From assembly GCA_963989385.1 (NCBI GenBank), contig OZ022498.1, positions 1,991,501-2,055,500 of the forward strand: a stretch of DNA of 64,000 bases, given 5' to 3'. Shown in pieces: positions 1 through 12,300 of this stretch; position 1 is the first letter of the stretch, and every line of letters begins with the position of its first letter. The DNA comes from Ctena decussata. Its lineage: Eukaryota > Mollusca > Bivalvia > Lucinida > Lucinidae. The notes beneath the pieces were generated by a model. That model was not told the origin of the DNA, made no database searches, and saw nothing but the letters and a program-made list of their open reading frames with translations. The position numbers were made by a program, and so were the translations under genes.

Positions 1-249
1 AGTTCAACGACAAATGAGAGACGAATAAACAATAAAGTCATTTATTTACTTTACTTTTTTTTGTTTTTGTTTTTTAAGTTCCATAATGCATTCATGTAGA
101 CACAAAGAAAGTGAACCATGTAACAAACATCTGCGTACATAAGACACTGATCTTCAAACTAGACTGAGCAGCTGCGCAGTCTGACACTTGCTTTTTGCAT
201 ACGCGTTCATGTACTTTGCAAAGAAGAATGTAATTTTTGTGGTTCTTAC

Positions 250-316
250 CTTATTTTCTCTCATGTAATAGCCTAGAGCAAAATTTCTGTCTGCAGTTGC
301 TCTTTCAGAAAGATAT
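250..316 (-). CDS. GLS: GLS exon 9
   Basis: The exon encodes [17 protein letters not shown] and MRENK. Glu319 and Asn326 match human Glu381 and Asn388. Acceptor GTATTTCAG, donor AAG|GTAAGA, phase 0. The next exon lies beyond the window edge. Confidence 0.94.
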
Positions 317-3300
317 CTGAAATACATCAGAAAACAGAGCTATACATGAGCCATTTTTTCTAAGAGAAAAAAAAACTGGGCTTTTGTATAATTTTCCACG
401 AAAACTAATTTATATGATTACATGTGCATAAAATTCCAATGAGTTGTGCTTTTGTACATTATTAAGTAACAAAGGTAAGAAAAATTCAAGAAAGCTTCAT
501 TAGAAATATCTGTCCTCAGAAATTCTAGCGATGTAGATAGATCTTGCAAGTCGGGCGTGCGTTCTGTGGACAATACCCATAAATGTTGTTGATGTGAACT
601 TTGATTTTAAAATTGGAGACAAGAAAGTAAAGACTTCTGCAAGCGAAACATCGCCTCATTGAACCAAAGTTCAAAAAGAAAAAAATTATAGGCTTGGAGG
701 AAAAATTTATAAGCATGCCTTTCAAGGAAGTGCATTAGACCAAAAGAGTCGTTTTGACCGATCAGATTCGATGTCGGAAAACCATGCTCTGAACACTGAA
801 GTCAATTTATCCAAAATACTTTCTGTAAGTAGCTTAGCAATATATATCAACAGACTGCCCTATACTACAAATTCGTGCGAAAATTGGGCAAAATCCGTGC
901 TGCGTTGTTTGGTTCAGTATAGTACGCCTATAGATTAAGGGGATAACTGCACTGGAAATTGTTATCTGAGTAGATAAATTGTCGGTTTTTATGGTCACAT
1001 ATTTCGTTTTACGTCTACGCGTTAGCGGAGACGTAAAATGACATTTGCGACTATAAAACCGACGATTTACCTTCCCAAATAACAATTTCCAATATACACT
1101 GCTCAAAATATTTAAAGGAGCACCTAATGATTTTCCAGAGACAACAGTGCAACGCCCCCCCCCCCACCCCCACTTTGAGGGCATTTACTTGTTCCCAACA
1201 CAGAAACGGAATTTCCAATTAATTTGTCAATTTTATAGAGGGTCGAAGTTACTGACGGCACAAATTTCGATTCAATATCTATCCTGCCTGTGTCCATGGA
1301 CTGATTTCTATCAAAAGGGAATTCTGGTAAAAAAATGTATTTTTTCAAACAGATGAAAATCATGAAAAAAATTCAACCATAATTAAAACGACTATTTTGT
1401 CTTTAACACTGAATGTCTTACAGGCTGAGCCGTTTGAAAAGATCACTTTGAAGTCAAGTTTATGAGATTTTATCGACTTCTAAAAATGCCTCAATTTCAG
1501 AAAATTCGAAAATTGCAAAAACGTTTTCCATGGCAATGATCGGGGCATCTGTCCTATTAAAATTCTTGTTGTCATAAACTTTGATCCTTCTTCGAAATAC
1601 TCCAAAAGAATGGGAAATTCTCGGTCACTGGCGGTCGAATTTATGGAAGTTTTAAACTGGGTATATATTAAAGCACTTTCTATGAGAAAATATCAGCTGT
1701 TCGCTTATATATTTTGAGTAGTGTAGATATCCCCATTCTAATGCATTTTTATCCATACTTGCACCCTTCAAAGAGCAACTTCACTGCAACGAAAGTAAGC
1801 GCTTTCAGCAAGGTTAAACCAGACGTCACCCAATGAGAAGCGGAAGGATATATCGTCGCAGCGTATTGGCATTAGCCAACCAGACCTCGCGTTATATTCT
1901 AAGGTACATTAGAAAATGATTTAACTATGAACGTGAAAAATAGTTTCAACTAACACTGAATTACTAAAAGCCAGATATTCTCCTCCAGTCAGTCTTTTCA
2001 GCTGCTCCATTGCCTGAAACAGAATAAAAAGTACTTGCAAAACTTGCAAGAAAAAAAAAACCATTGTGTTTACAAACTGTTTTGATGGTTAATCTTTTAA
2101 GTAAGGGGAAGTCGCACAGAACGCGCCGCCTGATCCTGGTGATAGACAGCGCCAGAGTCTGCTGTATTGTCAATGTTAATCAAACCCCTTTAAAGAAGGT
2201 TTTATTACAGAAATATATGAATTACCGGTACATAATTTAAAATCTATTGCAACAGAAGGCATTTGAAAATGATTTAGGTTGACAACTAAAATGACCAACT
2301 TTCGATTTCGTACACTTAAATTAAATGGTAAAAATACAATTTAAAGGCTTGGAACCCCATTTATTGTATTGTTTTGTTAATATAGCATCGCTCGACGAGG
2401 AACCAGGAAAGAAAAACTGTACTTTTGGAAGGATTTGTCGTTTTCAAAAACATTTCCCCCCTACCTTTTCGCCCGTTACATGGCTCGATATACGTACACC
2501 ATCCCACGTTTTATCACCAAACGTGAAGTTTGAAGCGCTTTACATAACGATTTGTGTTTAAACGCTTTTACCATTGTAAGGACTATAGAGACTTTAATGG
2601 CCTATTGGGCCGGGCCGGGTAGCGCAATCGCTAGGGCACCTGACTCGTAAGTCAGAGGTCCTGGGTTCGAATCCCGGTCTGGCCACATACTTTCGTTTCT
2701 CCTTCCGCTGATTCAAGAAGGGCAGTTGTCAGTTACTGGCGAAAGTATGTGCACTTAGTACTGGTTAAACGCTTAGAAGGTCTAAGCCTGCCCAGGAATA
2801 GTGTGGTTAGGTTAACTGACCGTCCCGACATGACCTTAGTTGTTTACCGTGGACGTTAAGCATCAAATCAATCAATCAATCAATCCATTAATGGCCTATG
2901 AGGAAAACATGTGCTTACGTAGTCGAATCTGTCTGCCATATCTAGGTGTCTCTTTAATAGTGATGATACCACAATGGCTCCCGCGTTGATCATCGGGTTG
3001 TGTGGCTTATCTGAAAACAAAAGGCAATATATTACGAATGGATGTGCCCAGACAAGCCAACGCGCATGTGCAGTCTGATATTGTTTTCGTTAATCTTCTA
3101 TTAATACTATCATTATTAGTAGTAATACCCGTAAAACATGATATATGTAACTTGTTTTCTCATCTAACCAGAAAGCTGGGGTCGTATTTATAAAACCACT
3201 TGAGTCGTTGCTATGCTGTTGCTAGGGCTATTTTTTATAAAAGAGATTCCCTACAACTATAAAATTTAATCTAGAGGAACAGTTTTTTTAGACTGATCCT

Positions 3301-6300
3301 CCAGAGCAAAAAACTGTTCCTCCAGAGCAAATTTCATAGTTGTAGGGAATCGGCTTCAGAGAAAATCAGCTTTAGCAACACCATAGCAACGAATTAAGTC
3401 GTTCTATAAATAGGCCCCTGGACGTAAAAATTAAGTCAGAGTTTACATCGCCTACGCCGACACTGAGAAGTATCACCTATGTCTCGCATTCTGCTAGTCT
3501 CAGATTGGACAAAAATCAGAATTTACATGAACGACAAAAAGTAAAAAAAAAGTCTTCAACTTACTCTGATAATCAAGGGAGAGTTCATTAAAGGATCTTC
3601 CACTGGGCTCCTGACCTACGTATCTGTGAACTTCTTCTGGGGCTAAGTCATTTAAAACTAGAGCATATATTAGAGGTTTAACTGTTGACTGTAAACTGAA
3701 GGGTATGTTTGTATCTCCTCGAGAATGTCTGAAAAGTATTCAAACTATAATAATAAGCATAGCTTTTTATAGAGCAAGTACTTAAGAACAAAATAAAAAA
3801 ATAGTTTTCTGGTCAAATAAAACATAAGTTAAACGTTTAGTCTTTTAGGAATCACTAAATGGCTACCTTTTGAGCATAGAATCAATATTTCCGAGTTGAA
3901 TGACGTCGCTCTTATGCAAATATTAGCGCTCAGATATCCTAAATTTCATCGGTATTGTTCTGCAGTCCGTTGGGGTATTGATACAAATTCCATACCAAAG
4001 TATGTGCCATCTACAGGTCTATACAGCCAAAGACTAAAGACATGTCAGAAAATGCTCTTAGGAATCATCGCCGTTGGACGTTGAAACTGCAACAACGTTT
4101 TCGGAATAGGGCATACAGTTCAACCCATCTGCTTTGCAAAATGTAGTTTTACTCGGTGAAACCTTAACACTTTTTCGAAAATAACCTGTCAACACACTAA
4201 TTTCATATATACTATGCAAAATATATTTAGCAATTTTCTATGTTTTGGAATTTTTCTCATTACTCAAGTGCAGCATTGAGCGAAATTCCATTGCAAGGAA
4301 GGGAACAGTATTGATCATTGTTGAATATTTTACCTAACAATCCATCTTGGACGATCGGCGCTTGTATCTTTTTGCAATATAGTGACAAAAGCCTTTATGG
4401 GAGATATGGCACATACAAAACAATTGCTATATTTATTTTGCATAGTATATATTTTTCGCAGAGGAGAACATAACGAACCCTGTAGCATCCGAAACAACCT
4501 TTGTGCCAAGTGTAATACCTGAAGGTGTTACAGGCGTGTTTGAAGGAGATGGACTTAGACACCAGTGCCGAGGTCATGTTTTTTTTTTTTGTTTGTTTTT
4601 TTTTTTGTTAAAAGTACATGTACAAAATCAACAGTATGAAATAAGGTATAACTGTTACACGCTGTAGACATTACCGTATAATCTGACGACAGACTGGTTT
4701 GAAGTAACTTGTGGCTTAAGACAAGGTTGCTGCTTGTCGCCCTTACTTTTTAATCTGTACATTAATGATCTCGCTCTGCGTATTAAATCCCTAGGCAAGG
4801 GCATATTGGTTGGGGAAGATTTAATAAGCATACTTTTATACGCCGATGATTTAGTTTTAGTGGCTGATAACGCCCCTGATTTACAGCTTATGCTAAATTG
4901 TCTAGATGACTGGTGTGGCTCCAACAGTATGTCAGTCAATGCCTCGAAAAGTAATATTGTGCATTTCAGACCAAACACTGTACCAATGACGACCTGCCAG
5001 TTCAAATGTGGCACAGATAATTTGATAGTTACTGACAGATATACATATTTAGGCATTGTTTTAAATGAGTTTTTAGATTATAACATTACTGCAAAAGCTG
5101 TCGCCCAAAGCGCCAGTCGCGCACTTGGTCTTCTTATCGCTAAATTTAAATGCATGGGTGGTATGTCATATGACGTGTTTACCAAACTATATGATACGCT
5201 CGTGTGGCCAGTGATAAATTATGGAGCATCTGTTTGGGGTACAAGGTCATACTCTTGCGTAAATGCTGTACAAAACAGAGCCATGAGATTTTTTCTCGGT
5301 ACCGGAAAATATACGCCGACTGCCGCAGTTTCCGGTGATATGGGGTGGCAGCCCACGTTTGTTAGGCAGTGGAAATCTATATGTAATTATTGGAATCGAA
5401 TGATTAATATGGACGTAAGCCGTATAAATAAGCGTATATTTACTTGGACTGACCAAAAATCTGGCAGAAATTGTAAAAATCGTAATTTTACTATTAAAGA
5501 GAAGTTCAGAAATCTGGGATATGAGACATATTCTGATACGACAAGGGCTTTTTCCCGAACAAAATTTACGTCTGATATAGTAAACTCTTTGATGGCTAAT
5601 TACGTCTCAGAATGGCATACTCTAGTAAATAGCGAGTCTGGAAAATCAGGGACCGGGCGCAATAAACTACGTACGTATAGGTTATTTAAATCGGAGTATA
5701 AACCTGAAAATTATTGCAAATTGCTTATGCCCGCTTGTCATAGAGCAGCTTTTGCAAAGTTTAGATGCGGTGTAGCCCCGATCAGAATAGAAACGGGAAG
5801 GTTCGAAAATATTGATGTCACCCAGCGGCTGTGTCATTTTTGGAATGTAATTGAAGACGAGATGCACGTGATACTGGAATGCTCTGCTTATAATGATCTT
5901 AGAGATGTTTTATTCTTAAAGGCTATGTCATTGTTGCCAACTTTTATTGATCTTAATCTTCGCGAAAAAATGATTTTTTTATTCAGTCATACAGATATGA
6001 TTCGAATATGTGCCAAAACCTGTTTTAAAATTCTGCAATTCCGTAACGCTTATTTTTACAAATAGTAGTTTTTTATGTATTATTTTTTAATGGATACTGG
6101 GTCTGTCAGCTTTCTTGTATGACGCTTGTTTTAAATCGATCACACGATGTGCGGGCCGGAGATTGGACATCAGGTAGGGTGTTATGCTGTTTGGACATTG
6201 GCTCCGCCACATCCCCCTGCCTAGGACGGTGTTCCTTCTCCGGTGATGCATGTATTGTGCGTGCATGCAGTGGCTTTGGGTAGTTTTCATAAATACAGCG

Positions 6301-9300
6301 CATACAACTGACAGTCGGGAATCAATATCAAGTTTTTATTTACTGGTCTTTTCGTTTTTTAATTTATTTATTTTGTATTTATATGTATCTCTTAGCTTTA
6401 CGTGCTTAAACGACCAGTGTTGCGTAAATGTTATTTTAACGTATAACCGTGGTATGTCTTGGTTATCTTTTTTTTCTTTTTTCTTTTTTTATCTTTTTCC
6501 CCTCATTTAAGTATGCAAGTAATTGTTGGGAAACTTCAAAGTTCAACTAGCAGGGAAGTAACCGGTGTACATCCACTAGGCACACTCTAGGACCCCCGTT
6601 TGCTCTGGGCACAATGTTCCTCGAGATGCGGGTGTGGTACGCGGAGAAGTACTTGACGCTCTGGTACCAGTTCCTTGATGAGTCAGTACTTGATGGCTCA
6701 CAGGATCGGTCTTTTGGCTCCTTTTGTGTGTGTGGTGGCGTACCACGAGTTTCTTCGATCGGATTGCTTCCCTGCTGAGTTGAGCGTGTGATAGACTGTA
6801 TATATCTTTCAGTAAATTTTATAATGATGATGCTTGTAAATAAGTACTACTGTGATAAGTCTCTTATAATTCTATATTGAATGGCTAGGTGTATTTTATT
6901 TTGTAACATGTATATATGTATGTGATGTTGTACACCAGGATGAGACTCTAATAAACTAACAAACTGTCTACGAAAGCAGGGTTCGAGGTTATAAAACTTG
7001 AGGATAATTTCAAACTCAAAATAAAGCACACTAATTGGCTGCTTCCGAGCATGTGCTCGGTAGCAGCCAATCAGTGTGCTTTATTTTGAGTTTGAGAATG
7101 TACTCGAGTTTATAACCTCGGAGCCTGGTCTCATCATTATGATTACCTCTGCCCATCTATACTACAGATGGCTACTCCCCAATGATCTGGGTTTGCACGA
7201 GCTAGCTGAGGGATGTAACTGGCAGGCTACAATAAAATAGATGGTAGTGCATGAGTAAAATGAGTAAAATCTAAGGGTAAACATGTGCACCATTTTTGCC
7301 ATTTTTACAAAAGGAGGCAACGGAGTGGTTTTGCTATTAAAGGGGAAAATTCTGCTCCTTTAAAAGTTTAACCAGCTCCGTTTGAATATGTAGGTTTATC
7401 TAGTCACCTTATGTTATTGTGTCAAGGCAGACCCTAGAGGCTTTATAAGCAATGATGAATGACGCTGACGCAATTTTGTGCTTCATGTTGTGGCAGTTTT
7501 ACTTTTTGTTGTATGCTGGGTACCAAAGTGTCATTTGTCTAAAAATATAATATTTTACCAGTTAATCTGATATTTTTCAAACACTTTGAATGAGAGCAAT
7601 AACCTTAAAAGCGTCATCTTATTTTACTTGACACCCTACGCAAACTTCAAAACAATTACAATTAATTCAGATGAAATGATAAGTGACATTGATCGAATTT
7701 TATACAAATATACTGGACAAAAAAGTTAGGGATCAAACATTAGACTGAAATTTTTATATTGAAAAAAGTAATTTTCAAAAAATCGTTTTCTTCTGTTGAA
7801 TACATCTAACAATGCTGCACAAGACTGCATGACACATATTGGAAACTGGTCACATGACACACCAGCAGAAATGAATAAACAGACATACCCTGAAAATCAA
7901 AGTGAAAACTGACATTAACGCAAGACTAAATGTCCATTGTTTTTGGCTTTATCCATGCAAAATCATTTTCAGTTCTCAGTGTGACCGCTAAGGGCCTGAA
8001 TAACTGTATGAAAGCCACTCGGTATGCTTCTGGTAAATTACGAGAGGCCCATTTAGGGACTCGTTTGCCATTTTTCACGAAAGGCCTGCATGAGATCTCC
8101 TTGAGTTTCAGGAAGTCTCTCGTGATCAGGATTGGCGGTGTAACATGTCCAAAGAATGCTCAATCGGATTTGAAACTTGTGATCAGATTGCCATGTCAGT
8201 GCGGGCGACTGTTTCTGTCGCTAGGTACTGGTCCACCACATTTGCCCTGTGATTCGATGATGTCATCGCCAAACACTTCAGCAAACGGTCTCGTAATTGG
8301 ATAAAACTTGTCATTCCTAGCTCGAACACCAATCAGAGCGCCTCTGTCTGGCATGCGCAAGTCCACACAGCTTCAAATCCAGATGCCGCACCATACCATC
8401 ACCCACCCTCCTCGAGACATGTCACATTCCGCAACAAGCTTTAATTCTTAGGCTACTGGCAGTGTACCTGGCAGGCGTCACATCCTTCTCCCATCATCGT
8501 GGATCTCTACATACACATCTGGACTCATCTGTGAAAAGAACATGGGTCCAGTGACCCTGCTGCCAATTTGTGTCACTTTTTGCCGACTGTCACCTCGCAT
8601 TTCTATGGAATGGCATCTATCCTGACCTGATTACCAGCATGCAAGTGCGAAAATTAGCTGTGTCAAGTCCGTTTCTAATCGTTTTCGCTGAAATTGGCCG
8701 ACTAAAGAATTTAATGGATAAACAATGCGCATCCTCACAGTGTTATTGTGATGAACCAATAGCTTGGGACAGAGACCATCGTCCGTATGGACAAGTCTAG
8801 GTAATCGCAAGTTTTAAATCTGATTTAAATGCTTGACAGATGTTACAAATCACCAATTCTAATCACCAGGAATCTTCAGGAAACTCCTGGAGGGCTAATT
8901 CGGGCCTTTCATGAAAAATGGCAAAAAAAGTCCCCAAATGAGCCTCTAGCACTTTACCAAAAGAACACCGAGTAGCTGTCATGCAGTAATTCAGACTCCC
9001 AGAGGTATCGACGAGCACTGGCAATGGTTTTGTATGAATAAAGCCAAGAATCACGGACATTCAATTTTGTGGGGATGCCAGTTTCACTTCAGTTTTAGGG
9101 GTATATCTGCTTATTTGTTTCTACTGGTGTGCCATGTTATCCGATTCCAATATTTTTCATGCAGTTCTGCGCCGCTTCGACTACTGTATTGAACAGAGGA
9201 AAATTATTTTTGGATAATTTATTATTCATGATTTAAGCTTCAGTCAAATATTTGATCCCTAACTTTTTTTGTCCAGTATATATGAAGTATGTTAACATAT

Positions 9301-12300
9301 ATAGATGCATTTAGTAAATGTGTGCGTATAAATCCATATTGCAGCCACATAGGTACTATATTATCTTTCAATTCACATAGCATATAGCATAGCAGAGTGC
9401 CGTAAAAATTGTAAGTATTGAGACAGACATGTCAGCTGAGCAAAGAGTGCAAACTCTGATTAGACTGATCTTTAAAACGTCTTATCAGGGTCTACACTGT
9501 TTGCCATTCCATCTGCCTCTTTTTGACGCTTTACTGCATTGTAAAACCAGTGTTCAATTTTAGGACAATTACGGTAATTTATATGGCTGTCACATTTTTT
9601 AGAGTTTATATGGCATACTGTACTTACTGCGCCCTTTTTCATATCTTTGCAAAGCTCGTATATTTCGTCGATATGTTCGGCGAACGTCACCCATTCCGGG
9701 ATGATAAACTGATTTTTCATGGCCTTGGCAATGAGGACAATGTTATCTGCAACGCATCTATAAAAGAAAATAGTTGCATTTAGGGAAGGTGTTTCTTATT
9801 TGCGTATTGATAATGTTAAAACACAGCCAACCCTGCTTAAAGTATAATTCTATCAGGGGCACCTGTTTTTAGCAGCCACCTTTTTAGTGTACCTTGAACT
9901 ATCAGATAGTGCAAGTTAATCTGTATTAAGGGGTCAACCAGTCAGTTTTTGTTTACATCTGGGCTATAAGCATTTAAGACAGGTTATTTTCGTGTTTCCT
10001 TATTTGCTAAAATGGCCCATGATTTAGAACGGTTTTTATTTTAGCTTGGCATACACAAGGAAGCAGCACCCCACACTCAAAGAGCAAATACCCAGTTTTT
10101 GCACTTACCTACAGCGTTCATGTTTTGGCACTCAATGTGTGTACCTGCACGTCCTGCATACCTGGTGAATGCGCTTGAAAATAAAACTTGAAACCTCTTC
10201 AAAAATGTAACAATGCTGTTCGACTCGAATGAGAGAAAAGCATAAATGTGCACAATATTTGTTCTGAGATATAAGAGCTGATGAAGTTATCCTGCAACTC
10301 CTGGAAATGGCAAATTTAGCCACTCTCAGAACTTTTCTGGTAAATCCACCGGTTTATCTCAGTTTTTCAAAGATAGTTATGAATATTTCAATATCAGTTC
10401 AGCTTTGCATACGCCCGTGAAAAATGAAACTGACTTGAAAGTTGTAATATCGAAAACTGAAGGCTTTATGAAAAAAAGAAGTGTTTTTATCTCCAATTTA
10501 GCCATGTTTATTTAATAAAATGTGCCGCGACACGAGAAAACCAACAATGTGGTTGTGCATCCAGCGCAGACTCAGATCAGCCTGGCTAGGATCAGAGTCT
10601 TCGCTGTCCGTATGAAGGTAGCTTAGTCCCTTGGCTACCTTTTAAGCGCTAAGCAAAAACTCTGATGAGACTGGCCGAAAGCCTAGGCTGATCTGAGTCT
10701 GGGCTGGGCGCACGACCACATTGTTGGTTTTCTCGTGTCGCGGCTCAAATATTAATTCATTGTTGTACGACGTTGACTTACTCATGGAAAACATCCCTCT
10801 CCACCATTCCACGAAGTTCATGTTCATCGTGTAACTGTTTAATCTCCACATTGTGGAAGTTCTCCATGGTTTCTTTAAGTCTCGGATCATTGTTACGAAG
10901 TCCTGCTGAATTCAATATCTGAAAGCAGAAATAATGTTTGTTTGGCCAAGTGCAAAATAGCATGTGAAATGGAATGTGTAACTTTGATGTCCTGCGGAAA
11001 CCTGTGTTTGGGTACGCTCTTAGCCCTGCTCTAATAATACCGCTGTCACTTACGATTATGAAGTTACGTTTATGGGAGTGTCGATTCCACTCGAATTAAT
11101 AATATCTTAGCTAAATAACTGTCATTAATCGTCATTAATAACCATTTATGACTGCAAGAAGTAGATAGTTCACGTTAAAAATAAAACATCATTACGATGG
11201 TTGTCCAGGAAGTCTTGCAAATGCCCTCATGACTTTTTGTTACGTAAGCTAGGGTTTTCAAATTGAACAATAAACAGTTCACGCATAATATACACAGATA
11301 CGCTAAATATCATACATGTGACATACCTTTTTTGACGAATGGGAGGGTTTTGATTGCAAAGATATGGGCGACAGCAAGGGGTTTTGCAAGATCGTGACGT
11401 TTCTGGACTGAATAATTGACTAGAAAGAAGGGAAAATGCATTTGAGAACTGTAGACTGCTTGGCTCCCTAATATTTATCATTTCCATTAGACACAGTCGT
11501 TTCCAGGACTTATTGGATGACCCTCGTACGTACAACATATAGTAACTATGAAATGAGACTGTCGATGACTTTATTCGAAAAATATTGAATTGTAGGCTAC
11601 CGGAAAAACGATGCGTTCAGAATGGTGGTTTGGGAGTAACAAGGTTTCTCCTAGTCGACAGTCTTGACAAGGACAGTTGGTAACCCGGGGAAGAACTTTC
11701 TTCAGTGTTTTTTTTTTTTTTTTCTCTCTCTTGAACACAGTATTTATTTAACTGTCGACTATTTTTCAAGCTATTTTTGTTGTATCAGCTTATGTTCATG
11801 CCAGCGCGTGCTGACTTTATCAAGAGGACGGTAAGACGGAGATATCCAGCACGTAAAAACGTTGGATGTGTTATATATCTATATTCCCATTTCCTAAGTT
11901 AACTTCATGGCCTCAACATAAGGTCTCCACCCCATCTTTTGTTCACACTACATAAAGACCATTTCCTTTGTTGTATTTGAATAATAATATTTTCATTACT
12001 GATAAGTTGAAGAGATTATATCCCCGCTTAGTTGAAAAAAAAATACTTCTTTTCTTTGACCGAAATATTAAACAAAACGTGTTTGTTCCACTCTTTACTT
12101 GGGATAGTCCTCTTTTACTGATAAATGTTTTCATATGTTTTGATCCATTGACCGACTTATCAAATTAAGGTTGCGTTTGGTCCACTCTTAACTGAGGGGA
12201 CTCTTCTTTCATTTGCTAAAATTATGATAATATTTCCTATGTTTTTGTTGGTTTATAAGTCAGTCACACGGACCGAATAGCTTATACCTTCATAAACCAT

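Noticed and set aside
2610..2686. Functional tRNA (Thr-CGT-like)
   Set aside because: The anticodon arm does not form a 5-bp stem with a 7-nt loop, and the sequence continues into a SINE body with tail and target duplications. The same holds for the copies at 32300-32379 and 48820-48900.
3896..4084. Minus-strand text reading PVDGTYFG as the GLS VDGQR exon
   Set aside because: The true exon (SIDGQ) is at 7147-7226 with correct phase and splice sites.
4655..5056. 133-residue minus-strand frame
   Set aside because: It is antisense to the LINE reverse transcriptase.
11227..11538. 103-residue minus-strand frame as a further GLS exon
   Set aside because: GLS exons 2 and 3 join directly in phase 0 with human-like spacing, leaving no room for it, and it has no glutaminase similarity.
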